Source: Candidatus Competibacteraceae bacterium (lineage in GTDB: Bacteria; Pseudomonadota; Gammaproteobacteria; Competibacterales; Competibacteraceae). Taken from it: a DNA stretch of 64,000 nt. Both the position numbers and the translations under genes were made by a program. Below the pieces are notes generated by a model. The model saw only the letters and a program-made list of their open reading frames with translations, was not told the DNA's origin and did not search any database. Positions 55,725 to 64,000 of the stretch are shown here, in pieces (the first letter of the stretch is position 1; each line of letters starts with the position of its first letter). The DNA lies in the NCBI GenBank assembly GCA_003989085.1, contig RXIV01000005.1, positions 62,001 to 126,000 on the forward strand, given 5' to 3'.

Positions 55725-57346
55725 AACTCGCGCAGATACTGGTTCAGGCTGCTGAGTGTGCCGCAGACAAATACCACGTCATCCGGGCGCACCAGGAAGG
55801 CGTCATCAAACCGGACGAAGACCGTCTGACCCCGCTCCACCGCGACCACCGCCGCGCCGGTGCGTTCGCGCACCTGTGCCCGCCACGGATGAAGGCCCGC
55901 CAGCAGCCCAGCACGTGCGCGGATGAATTTTAGGCGCTGCTCCACCGCGACCGCCGGTTCACCAAGCAGATGGTAGGCAAGAATTTGCCCGGCCACCTGC
56001 CCCACGGATAAAGCAAAATCCGCTCCAACCTGATATAGCCGCGTTACGTTTGGGGCGCGGTTAACCCGGACGATCAATGGAACTTCGGGCGCGTAATCGC
56101 GGACCACCGCCGTCGCAAACACGCCCTCGCTGTCATTGCTCAAGGCCAACACCACTGCGCTGGCTGCCCGCACCTTCGCCTGGCTCAAGGTCGCGTGTTC
56201 CAGTACGTTGCCAACGATGTCAACACCGGGTGCGAGCTTCTCATCAATGACAATAGTCAATTCATGAGCATCGTGCAGCATCTCCACGACCTTGCCGCCG
56301 ACTGTGCCGAAACCGGCCACCACAATCGGGCCGGTGCGGCGGATCGGCGCGGCCAGTCGTTCGACTTCGGTCAAATGGGCATGCGCGCCGACGACCGCCA
56401 GAATTGCGCCGGCCTCGATCCGCATGGTCGCAGAGGTGACCGCAGAAAACTGTCCATTATGCCATTGACCAATCACGGTCACGCCGTGCCGTTTCCGCAA
56501 TTGCAATTCGTCCAGGGTTCGTCCAGCGAGTGGACTGTCGGCCCGCACCCGAAATTCGGTCAGGCCGACATGGGTTCCAAGCAGTTGCAATCCTTCCGCT
56601 GGAGGATTGATACGGGTGCTGGCGCGGGCCGCCAGCGCCGCACCCAGAACGTGGGTCGGGGTGTATACCGCTGTTGCGCCTACTCTGAGCATCGGTGGCC
56701 GGTACAGCGGGTTGTCGGCCAGTGCATAAATCGGCCCGGCGAAGCCCCGTTCGCGAGCCAGCAGAATACAGGTGGCGTTGGCGTGATCGTCGGCGTTAGT
56801 GACGACGGCCCGCGCCTGTTCCACTCCCAGTAGCCCTTCCGGTGCTTCATCAATCTGGCCGAGAACGACCGGATAACCCCGCTCGCGCAGGTTGCGGGCT
56901 AATGCGGCGTCTTCTTCAAAGATGACAAAGGGGGAACCCGCCTGTTGAAATTCCGCCAGCAGTGAGTCAATCGCCGGACCGTAGCGGTAGAACAGCACCC
57001 GACCGGTCATGTCCGGCAGGCTGCGCGGTAACCGTACTTCGAAGCGCTCTTCAATGTAGGGCAACACGTAGATAGGGAAGACCAGCACGACGAAGAACAT
57101 GCCGACGAACTGGGTGAGAATCACGAACAGGATCATCACCGGGTGGTTCCACGGTGCATAAGCGCCGTAGCCGGTCGTGGTCAGCGTTTCCGAGGCCCAT
57201 TCCAGGCCGGACCAAAGGTTGACCGGTTTACCTTCCAGATAAGTTGAACCAAGCATGTAGATGCTGCCAAACAGCAGCACGGCGGTGGGCAGACTCGCTA
57301 ACAGCGCCAGCAGCCGCCAGGTCGAGCGTTGAAGACGTTGGAGCAT
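55691..57346 (-). CDS. Two-helix K+ channel with tandem RCK (TrkA) domains
   Basis: 551 residues. Two membrane helices flank a pore loop with the filter TTTGYGAY; a soluble part has two TrkA-N Rossmann units (about 110-230 and 335-450) each with a TrkA-C-type unit. This is the layout of ligand-gated bacterial K+ channels. NAD- or nucleotide-type ligands are typical of the family. It follows the KimA-like gene by 24 nt on the same strand. Confidence 0.88.
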   Translation of the reverse strand: MLQRLQRSTWRLLALLASLPTAVLLFGSIYMLGSTYLEGKPVNLWSGLEWASETLTTTGYGAYAPWNHPVMILFVILTQFVGMFFVVLVFPIYVLPYIEERFEVRLPRSLPDMTGRVLFYRYGPAIDSLLAEFQQAGSPFVIFEEDAALARNLRERGYPVVLGQIDEAPEGLLGVEQARAVVTNADDHANATCILLARERGFAGPIYALADNPLYRPPMLRVGATAVYTPTHVLGAALAARASTRINPPAEGLQLLGTHVGLTEFRVRADSPLAGRTLDELQLRKRHGVTVIGQWHNGQFSAVTSATMRIEAGAILAVVGAHAHLTEVERLAAPIRRTGPIVVAGFGTVGGKVVEMLHDAHELTIVIDEKLAPGVDIVGNVLEHATLSQAKVRAASAVVLALSNDSEGVFATAVVRDYAPEVPLIVRVNRAPNVTRLYQVGADFALSVGQVAGQILAYHLLGEPAVAVEQRLKFIRARAGLLAGLHPWRAQVRERTGAAVVAVERGQTVFVRFDDAFLVRPDDVVFVCGTLSSLNQYLREFQATPDEAPPT

Positions 57347-57370
57347 GATCGATTGCCGGAGAACGCGGGC

Positions 57371-59335
57371 TTAAATTTTGATTGGGGTGACGATCATCTG
57401 AATTTCGCGCAGGTGCAGACGGCGCTGCATGGCGATGGCGGTGTGGTTGTGCAACCACGAGATCAGCCAGCTTTCGTTATCGAAAATCAGCTTGCTGCTT
57501 AGACAAACGCTGTTGGGGTAATCCTCAGTCACTTGCGCCGCCAGCTTTTCCAGCTCGGTTTCCACATCGGTGCCATAAGCTGCATAGGAGGTGGCCGCCC
57601 AGTTCTCGCTGTGGCAATAGTTGACGTAATAGCGCAGCGAGTTTTCGATCTGATATTGCAGCGACCGCAATGCGCCTTTGCCGCCGTAACTTTCGGCGTC
57701 CACCTCGCCGACGCTGATGAAGATAAAATTCCGGAAATGGCCGGGAAACAGTTCATTCAGCCACTTGAGGGCGTACATACCCAGGCCGCGATTCTTGCCG
57801 ACCAGAAAGATCGCCGTCGGCTGCTCCGGGTCCAGCAGTGGTTCGGGCAAGTCTTCATCCCAGTGGGCGCGCGGCGCATAGAGCGCGTCCACAGTGCGCA
57901 GTTGCTGGCGGACCCGCTCATAATGGCGCCGGATCAGAGCGCAAAGCGCAATGAGCAGGCCGGTAATCAGCAGGGTGAGCCAGCCGCCTTCAGTGAATTT
58001 TTCCACCACCGTCACGATCAGGATGCCGCCGGTCACCGCGAAGCCGATAAAGGAGAGCAGCAGGCGCAATTTCCAGCCATCCACGTCATAGCGGCTGGTC
58101 CACCAGTGTCGGCACAACCCCAGCAGCGACAGCGAAAAGGTGATGAATACATTGATGCTGTACAGCACCACCAATACCGACACGTCGCCATGAGTCCAGG
58201 TCAGAATGCCCAGCGCTCCGGCGCCCATCAGGAAAATGCCGTTTTGGGTGACCAGCCGCCCGGATAGGTTGCGAAACTGGCGGGGAATCCAGGAATCCAC
58301 CGCCATGTTGGCCAGTACGGTCGGCCCGCCCAGGAAACCGGTATTGGCGGCGACAAACAGCAATCCAGCCTCCAGCAGCAGCACCACCGCCAGCAACCCG
58401 TGACTGATCGCTGGGTTGAGTTGCCAGCTGTTGATGATGGCGCCGAAGGTGACTGCGTTCAGGGTTTGATGAGAAACGGGCTGGACGTGCCAGAGCAGAT
58501 ACAACAGGATGACCCCGCCGGCGGTGAAGCTGAGCGAGCCGGCCATATACAACATGGTGTAGCCCCCGGTTTTGACTCGGGGTTCGCTGAGCATGTTGAC
58601 GTTGTTGGAGACCGCTTCCAGGCCGGTGTAGGTGCCGCCGCCCAATGAGTAGGCCCGCAGAAACAGGGCGGCGGCGAATGCCCAGCCCATTTGGTCGGTC
58701 AGTTGTCGGGTTTCGTTGAGGGTGTCCGGGATCAGGTGCGGCAGGCCGTCGGAATGGGCAACGACGCCATAAATAATCAGGAACACGTGGGTCAGGAAGA
58801 AGCCGAGAAAGATCGGCAGCAGCACCCGGATTGATTCTTTCATCCCGCGCAGGTTGAGGATGATCAAAATAATGATCAACGTCACCTGGGCCAGTAACTT
58901 GTAGGGTTGGGCGCCGGGCGGCAGCAGGCTGAACAGGGCGTCGCCACAGGCGGCGATGGAAATGGCGATGGTCAGGACGTAATCAACCAGCAGCGCCGAT
59001 CCCGATATCAGCCCAGCGCGGGGGCCGAGCAACTGGGTGGCGACCTTGTAGCCGCCGCCGCCGGACGGGAATAATTCGATTACCTGATTGTAGGCGAGGG
59101 CGATAATGAACACGGTCAGGAAGGTGGCGGCAGCCAGATAGAGACCAAAGTGGGTGTGCTGGCCCAGCGCTACAAAGGCTTCCTCCGGGCCGTAACAGGC
59201 AGACGACAGACCGTCGGCGCCTAAGCCGATCCAGGCAAGAAAAGCGACCAGGGCGATGTTATGACGGGTATCGGGATGGAGCGGGTTGTGCGGTTTGCCA
59301 ATCACCGCCTCCCTGAGTTTGTCAACAAATGGCAT
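57371..59335 (-). CDS. APC-superfamily permease, KimA-like K+ importer
   Basis: 654 residues with about 12 membrane helices and a C-terminal cytoplasmic domain of about 170 residues. The GADGLSSACYGPEEAF segment near residue 38 corresponds to the YGPEE signature of KimA (YdaO) K+/H+ symporters rather than amino acid permeases. Adjacent RCK channel gene supports a K+ role. An amino acid substrate cannot be excluded. Confidence 0.8.
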   Translation of the reverse strand: MPFVDKLREAVIGKPHNPLHPDTRHNIALVAFLAWIGLGADGLSSACYGPEEAFVALGQHTHFGLYLAAATFLTVFIIALAYNQVIELFPSGGGGYKVATQLLGPRAGLISGSALLVDYVLTIAISIAACGDALFSLLPPGAQPYKLLAQVTLIIILIILNLRGMKESIRVLLPIFLGFFLTHVFLIIYGVVAHSDGLPHLIPDTLNETRQLTDQMGWAFAAALFLRAYSLGGGTYTGLEAVSNNVNMLSEPRVKTGGYTMLYMAGSLSFTAGGVILLYLLWHVQPVSHQTLNAVTFGAIINSWQLNPAISHGLLAVVLLLEAGLLFVAANTGFLGGPTVLANMAVDSWIPRQFRNLSGRLVTQNGIFLMGAGALGILTWTHGDVSVLVVLYSINVFITFSLSLLGLCRHWWTSRYDVDGWKLRLLLSFIGFAVTGGILIVTVVEKFTEGGWLTLLITGLLIALCALIRRHYERVRQQLRTVDALYAPRAHWDEDLPEPLLDPEQPTAIFLVGKNRGLGMYALKWLNELFPGHFRNFIFISVGEVDAESYGGKGALRSLQYQIENSLRYYVNYCHSENWAATSYAAYGTDVETELEKLAAQVTEDYPNSVCLSSKLIFDNESWLISWLHNHTAIAMQRRLHLREIQMIVTPIKI

Positions 59336-59478
59336 GGCGGATTCTCATCGTCGGTTTTTGTGTTGCGTCCGCGCACTATACCCTACCCGGCCTTCTGGCG
59401 CGTTCAGCAAAAATCATGCCATTTATAGCCGAGTCTGCTGATTTTACACCGTCGCTGGCGGGGGATTTCACATGCCGG

Positions 59479-61122
59479 TTATGTCTTGATTGATGTAGTA
59501 AACGGGATGCCCAGGGTCGCCAGCGCCTGTTCCGCCGCCGCTACTCCGCGATAATTGGCTTCTTCAAATATGGAATAGCCGCTTAGATCGGAATGGGCGA
59601 ATAAAACCCGATCCTGGCTTTGCAATAAGCGCCGGCGGGCCTCGCCCCAAAGGAAGCCGACCCGAGGTCTGACCATGGCGTGACCCCAGCGAAACAGGTC
59701 CAGTCGGGTCGCCAGTTGGCGGATATTGGGGTGGGGCCGCGACAATTCGCCCAGAATCTGCTCGGCCCATGTTGTCCATGAAGTTTGCAGCAACCGGTGG
59801 CGCTCTGTCTCCGGCGATCCATTGCTCAGGGCGTGGTACCAGGTGAAGACAGTCTGTGCCTGATAGGCGCTCCGGTGCTGATGAGTGGCGACTACATAGC
59901 CGAGTGCGTCGCTGTCATACAGCACATTATCCCAACTCAGCGGAGCACCGCGCCGTTCACTGGGAAAGCCGCGCAGACTGAGGTTAGCGACCAGCCACGG
60001 CGCATATTCAAATTCGCCGATCGCCGCGGTGAGATCGGCGGGCATTTCCCGGAACACCAGCGGCGCTTGAAATAACGGCGTGGCCCAGATCACCACCTGC
60101 GCCAGGCGTTGCACTGAGCGCTCCTCTTGGGAGTGGTAGGTGTCTACCCGCACCGCCCGGTCCAGTTCCGACAGCCGCCAGGCCAGACTGTTGACGACGA
60201 TGTGGCGGGTCAGTCGCTCCCGCAGGCGCTGGACCAGCCAGCCATTGCCTTCCGGCCAGGTCAGCACATTATCGTTATCGGCATCGCGGGCCAGCGCATC
60301 ACGACTGGCGAAATAGTGAATGCCCATCCAGGCCGAGGTATCGTCATACCGACAGCCATAGTCGTCGCGGCAGGCATAGTTGACATGCCAGTGCAGCGGT
60401 TCTGAATCCAGCCCCTGACGTAGTAGGAAGTCGCGCATCGACAAGCGATCCAGCGCCAGTAACTCCGGATCGCGGGCGCTGAAATCAATTGGAATGGCAA
60501 AGGCTTTTCGTCCATCCTGGCCCCGCCGCCGCTGAAAACCGTCCATCAGTTCCTGAAAGCGACGGTACTGGTCAAAATCCCGTTGCCGGACGCCGACTTG
60601 CGGCCATAACCCATCATGCCAGACGCCGTAGGCGTATAAGCGCTCTTGCGGGGCAAAGTTGATGTAACGCGGGTCATAAACCGGTTGATCGACGTTTGGA
60701 TTGCCTTGCAACACGCCAAAATCGGCCAGCAGCTCCCGCACGGCGCGGGATTCCTGGGTTGGAAACGGCAGATAATGCGCGCCCCACGGATAAGCGGTAA
60801 TCGCGTTTGCGCCACTGCGGGCATTGCCGCCCACCTCCGCCTCTAGCTCCAGAATGACAAAGTCGGTGAATCCGGCTTTTTGCAGTTTCCAGCCGGCGGA
60901 TAGTCCAGCGATGCCGCCGCCGACAATCACAATCGGATTTTTGATTGTTTCAGTCGGTTCCGGGAATTCCATCCGGCGCAGGCAGTGACCAAGCGCATTC
61001 GATGCGCCCAGAATTTCGCCCGGCGGCAAGGGCGGTGTTGTTGCGGCGTCATGCTGCCAGATATACGCGCTGCCCGCAGCGGTGGCGGCTCCAAGCGAGT
61101 ACAGAAAGCGGCGGCGATTCAT
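59479..61122 (-). CDS. Tat-exported FAD-dependent oxidoreductase
   Basis: 547 residues. A twin-arginine signal (NRRRFLYSLGAA) precedes a flavin amine oxidase-type Rossmann fold (VGGGIAGLSAG, then Glu and GGNARSG). No substrate motif is recognised. Export to the periplasm is the likely reading. It follows the PurA-like gene by 86 nt and may or may not belong to the same operon. Confidence 0.85.
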   Translation of the reverse strand: MNRRRFLYSLGAATAAGSAYIWQHDAATTPPLPPGEILGASNALGHCLRRMEFPEPTETIKNPIVIVGGGIAGLSAGWKLQKAGFTDFVILELEAEVGGNARSGANAITAYPWGAHYLPFPTQESRAVRELLADFGVLQGNPNVDQPVYDPRYINFAPQERLYAYGVWHDGLWPQVGVRQRDFDQYRRFQELMDGFQRRRGQDGRKAFAIPIDFSARDPELLALDRLSMRDFLLRQGLDSEPLHWHVNYACRDDYGCRYDDTSAWMGIHYFASRDALARDADNDNVLTWPEGNGWLVQRLRERLTRHIVVNSLAWRLSELDRAVRVDTYHSQEERSVQRLAQVVIWATPLFQAPLVFREMPADLTAAIGEFEYAPWLVANLSLRGFPSERRGAPLSWDNVLYDSDALGYVVATHQHRSAYQAQTVFTWYHALSNGSPETERHRLLQTSWTTWAEQILGELSRPHPNIRQLATRLDLFRWGHAMVRPRVGFLWGEARRRLLQSQDRVLFAHSDLSGYSIFEEANYRGVAAAEQALATLGIPFTTSIKT

Positions 61123-61208
61123 GGTGGGAGATTCATGCTCTTAATAGGTCCTGCTGCAAAAATCTTTTAGCTTCTCAGCCAGTTTGGTGCTGACCGCGCT
61201 GGGTGTAA

Positions 61209-62399
61209 TCATGCTTTAAAGCCAAACCGGACATCCTGGATGCCTACCGCCTCGGCTACCGTCGCCACCCCGGACGCGATCGTCGCCTGGCAGTGTTGCC
61301 CACCCCGGTAATAGCGCATTTTTTCACCGCCGAGCTGATCCAGGCAGGTGATAGCCAGCCGAGGATAAACCGTCAGCGCCGACAGCGGATTAGCATCGCT
61401 CAGGTCGGCGCTGATCGCCCGTTGCAGTAGATCCAGATCCAGCCAGGCAAAGCGCAAGGATCCTTGATAGGCGTTCGGAAGATTGGTGGCATCGGTGACG
61501 CCGGGATAGGGTTTATCCGGCAGTTCGTGCGGCAGCGGCCCCGCGCCATGACGAGTGAGATAGGCCCGTGTCACATAGGTGACTTCGAGCTGCTTCAGAC
61601 CCCACTCGCTGGCCAGGGTAAGGACGTTGCGCAGGCCGGTATAAGAGCGGGTGACGTGCGGGAACTCCCCACGTTCCTGATCCAGCAGTAGCCCCTGAGC
61701 GCCCTCAAACAGAATCTGTCGGCCCTGGATGGCCGTTCTTGCGTCCATTATGATCACATAGTCCAGAAAGCGGCGTACATCAGCGACAAAATGCTCCAGA
61801 ATCGCATCGGACTGCAACAGTATTTGGTGTTGAGCGGCAGCACTGGCAAATCCCAACCGGGCCAACCGGGCCGGTGCGTAGTGGCGGCGAATTGCATTCA
61901 GCCGCGTGGTCAGCGCCGCCGCGTCGGCTAATTCTCTGACGGTCAGGGCGTAATTTGGCCTAAGGTGGCGTTCGAGGGTCTCCCCGAAGCCAACGCCGCA
62001 ACTGCCATGCCGGTTTGCGCCCCGTTCCTGTTCGACGATCTGATTGATCATCATGTCGTAAGGCGTGGTGACCGGGCTGTCCGGATCGACATAGACCGTG
62101 GGTCGGACGCCCTGAGCGATCAACGTGTCCCACTCCTTCAGGAACAGCAGCGGGTGGGACACGAAAAATCGCGACAGGAAAGTGGCGGCGCCGGCAAAGG
62201 TTCCGCTGCCGACATGGCTAAAGACGTGACGCCGACCCTCTGGTGTCACCACGGTGTGGCCGGCCTGCGCCCCGCCGTTGAACCGCACCACGATCCCGTC
62301 GCGCCCAACCGCAGCGGCATAAGCGGCGGTCATCCGGCCCTTGCCTTCATCGCCGAACTGAGCGCCGATGATAACTTGGGCGGTCGGATTCAGAGACAT
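61209..62399 (-). CDS. Divergent adenylosuccinate synthetase-like protein
   Basis: 396 residues. The P-loop-like FGDEGKGR with catalytic Asp17, NGGAQAGHTVV with catalytic His, GAQGLLLD and the HGAGPLPHEL segment align with PurA. Differences: the guanine-binding KLDVLD appears as CLDQL, the IMP loop reads RHGSCGVGFGET instead of TTGRGIGP, and the C-terminal domain is about 50 residues short. So base specificity has probably changed. The Asp is kept, unlike phage PurZ (Ser). It is a paralogue by context, not the housekeeping enzyme. AAGGAG precedes the ATG pair at 62399-62402. Confidence 0.82.
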   Translation of the reverse strand: MSLNPTAQVIIGAQFGDEGKGRMTAAYAAAVGRDGIVVRFNGGAQAGHTVVTPEGRRHVFSHVGSGTFAGAATFLSRFFVSHPLLFLKEWDTLIAQGVRPTVYVDPDSPVTTPYDMMINQIVEQERGANRHGSCGVGFGETLERHLRPNYALTVRELADAAALTTRLNAIRRHYAPARLARLGFASAAAQHQILLQSDAILEHFVADVRRFLDYVIIMDARTAIQGRQILFEGAQGLLLDQERGEFPHVTRSYTGLRNVLTLASEWGLKQLEVTYVTRAYLTRHGAGPLPHELPDKPYPGVTDATNLPNAYQGSLRFAWLDLDLLQRAISADLSDANPLSALTVYPRLAITCLDQLGGEKMRYYRGGQHCQATIASGVATVAEAVGIQDVRFGFKA

Positions 62400-62418
62400 C
62401 ATCGCACTCCTTGTCGCC

Positions 62419-63333
62419 TCAGAACCGCACAACGCCGGTATTCCGTGGGGGCGCCGGTTGCAGCGCCCCCACGGCGCGACGCACCACCGCAGCAGTTTTT
62501 CCCGACCAGCTCTTGACGACCCGATCCCGGTCGCGGCCCTCGTTGACTTCCATCGCGGACACGATCACTTCAGCTAGCTTGCTGTGATCCGACAAGCCGA
62601 TCACCCGTTGCCCCAGCAGATCAGTCCAGCGATTCCGCACCCCACGCGGATCATGGCGGGCGTGAGAACCTTCCTCCACGATGATGTGAAAGACATGGTA
62701 TTGGCGACTGACCAGTGTGAGTAATTCGCGGGAATCGAAATCCCGCGTCACCTGGTCGCCGATGAACCGGGTGATGGCGGCAGCCGGCAAATCGACGGGC
62801 GGTTCCTCATCGCCCACCGTGAAGAGATAACCCTTCTTGCCGCGCTTTTCAAAGCAGTCGGTCGCGGTATGCATCGCCGCGAAATACCACGGCAGGGTGT
62901 AGGACTCGCAGGCGTTGCCGCCGCCGCCCTTTTCCAGCCACAACTTTTCCAATTGCCGGGCGATGCGAATATCGGCTTCAAACTGGGTCACCTGAAGCGG
63001 CGCTCGGTCGTACAACACATCACCGATGCCCGCAATCAGGATATGTGGGTCGGACACCGGCTTGCGAGCCAGGATTTCCTCCACCATTGTGCCGAGACCC
63101 TGGCGGGCCAGCGTATCGGCGATCATCCCCATTGAACCGGTTACATCCAGCCCGACGATGATGGCGGTCGATGCCGGATTCAGCACCGAGTCACGGGATT
63201 CGCGCAGGGCGACCCCCAGCGGATTCAGTTCCGGATCGATGGCGCGGGCGGTAAACACCGCGTCAGTCGTTTTGTGTGTTGTCGAAGCGGCGTAAGCGCT
63301 CCAGTCAGTCGCGTCCCAACGAGCGGTACCCAT
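62419..63333 (-). CDS. von Willebrand factor A domain protein
   Basis: 304 residues. The MIDAS motif GLDVTGSMG near residue 60-70 and later Thr/Asp positions (HILIAGIGD; LFTVGDEEPP) define a cytoplasmic vWA domain; no membrane helix. Such proteins act as scaffolds or metal-dependent adaptors. AGGAG lies before the ATG at 63333. It follows the kinase-like gene by 10 nt and precedes the PurA-like gene by 19 nt. Confidence 0.85.
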   Translation of the reverse strand: MGTARWDATDWSAYAASTTHKTTDAVFTARAIDPELNPLGVALRESRDSVLNPASTAIIVGLDVTGSMGMIADTLARQGLGTMVEEILARKPVSDPHILIAGIGDVLYDRAPLQVTQFEADIRIARQLEKLWLEKGGGGNACESYTLPWYFAAMHTATDCFEKRGKKGYLFTVGDEEPPVDLPAAAITRFIGDQVTRDFDSRELLTLVSRQYHVFHIIVEEGSHARHDPRGVRNRWTDLLGQRVIGLSDHSKLAEVIVSAMEVNEGRDRDRVVKSWSGKTAAVVRRAVGALQPAPPRNTGVVRF

Positions 63334-63343
63334 GAAATTCTCC

Positions 63344-64000
63344 TTACTTGCTTGGTGAGTAGAGATCATCTGCAGAGAGATCCAGCTTCATGAACCGGCG
63401 TTCGCCGAAGCTGGCGGTGAGCACCTGGCGTTGCCAGGTGTGGTAGTCATCAATAGCGGATGGGGGAGCCGGGAGCCTCAGCCAATCCAGCATCGGCGGC
63501 GGGGTGGCCTTTTCCCGCACCAGCCGCGCCCCGCTGATGTCGCCCAGCAACTCCCGACCCAGCGCACGGATTAGCTCCAGGTCAGTACGGATGTCGCCAC
63601 ATTTGCGGGTGATGACTTCGCCGGGCGCGTATTGGAGGGTGGCGGCCGGTGCGGCGCGCATCCGTTCTCCTTGCCGCACCGCATACCACCAACCGCCGAG
63701 CAGTGCGTAGCAGTGCTGTGGGGGCGAAATAAACCCGGTATCGACCCCGATGGCGTTGTGCGCGAGCCGGGCGTAATCGAGGTAGCACGCCAGGTTAAGC
63801 AGCGAGCTGAGGATCCAGGCCACTTGGCGGGCGTCCAGCCGACCGTTGAAATGATCAAGAACATCGCGTAGCAACAGCAAATCCGGGGTTTTCCGCACCA
63901 CCAGAACCCGGCTGTCTTCGGTTTCGATGTGGCGAATAATATCGGGCAGCGCAGGCTGGATTTCTGCCGCCATCTGCGGGTTAGCGCAAGGCAGGCGTTC
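63344..64000 (-). CDS. Kinase-like protein, N-terminus outside window
   Basis: At least 218 residues, open to the window edge; an ATG at 63973 is a formal start but the frame continues beyond it. The sequence resembles the C-lobe of a protein kinase fold: a helix with ACYLDYARLAHNAI in the catalytic-loop position, then ISPPQHCYALLGGWWYA in place of the usual DFG strand. The canonical HRD and DFG residues are not seen, so it may be an inactive or divergent kinase. An upstream J-domain is possible in this family but is outside the window. Confidence 0.6.
   Translation of the reverse strand, partial: ERLPCANPQMAAEIQPALPDIIRHIETEDSRVLVVRKTPDLLLLRDVLDHFNGRLDARQVAWILSSLLNLACYLDYARLAHNAIGVDTGFISPPQHCYALLGGWWYAVRQGERMRAAPAATLQYAPGEVITRKCGDIRTDLELIRALGRELLGDISGARLVREKATPPPMLDWLRLPAPPSAIDDYHTWQRQVLTASFGERRFMKLDLSADDLYSPSK

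Noticed and set aside
61209-62399. Phage-type PurZ
   Set aside because: PurZ has Ser in place of the catalytic Asp; here the sequence reads GDEGKG with Asp kept, and no phage genes are around.

Overview
The window reads as a gammaproteobacterial genome segment: moderately GC-rich, densely coded, with GloA, MurI, NarX/NarL, Kup, Fpr and RND-efflux genes of gammaproteobacterial type. The lineage is my inference; a Competibacter- or Chromatiales-like environmental bacterium would fit. Both ends cut genes: a GGDEF/EAL protein at the left and a kinase-like protein at the right.

Layout. 1-3.6 kb: partial c-di-GMP enzyme, small envelope proteins and a nucleoside-recognition membrane protein. 3.7-7.3 kb: a small secreted-protein gene broken at a homopolymer, then a Fur-type promoter driving ferritin-like, feoA, feoB and a Cys-rich small protein. 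7.3-14.4 kb: KAS III-like enzyme lacking two catalytic residues, gloA, truncated globin, kup, fpr, and an orphan Na+-decarboxylase beta-like subunit with a 53-residue partner. 14.8-21.4 kb: seven-gene operon hdrC-hdrB-hdrA-flxD-flxC-flxB-flxA, the gene set of an electron-bifurcating NADH-linked Hdr-Flx complex. 21.5-31.5 kb: kdp operon on the minus strand (30-residue peptide, kdpF, A, B, C, a CorA-like protein, kdpD, kdpE). 31.7-34.2 kb: NarX/NarL-type two-component pair. 34.3-35.2 kb: decayed IS1-family element beside a truncated gene. 35.2-43.4 kb: Tat-exported Fe-SOD, acyl-CoA synthetase, WrbA, pirin and IS481 debris, MarC, an eight-haem cytochrome fused to TPRs, and YchJ. 43.5-49.3 kb: RND pump and adaptor, divergent TetR regulator, murI.

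The most striking segment is 49.5-52.1 kb. It has every element expected of an iteron-type replication origin: a 16-bp palindrome made of two perfect DnaA boxes, a G-quadruplex motif, three AT-rich 14-mer repeats each with a GATC, seven full iterons at about 31-33 bp spacing in the main array, an inverted half-iteron pair over the rep promoter, and a RepB-family initiator gene. It lies among housekeeping and metabolic genes, so the replicon may be a chromid, a chromosome with a plasmid-type origin, or a chromosome with an integrated plasmid. Downstream are a GGDEF/EAL gene split by one in-frame amber codon, a small hypothetical gene, an alpha/beta hydrolase, a K+ channel with RCK domains and a KimA-like K+ importer.

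59.5-64 kb holds a Tat-exported FAD oxidoreductase and a minus-strand set of kinase-like protein, vWA protein and divergent adenylosuccinate-synthetase-like protein, possibly an uncharacterised system. Potassium transport recurs across the window (Kup, Kdp, RCK channel, KimA-like). No tRNA, rRNA or CRISPR array was recognised.
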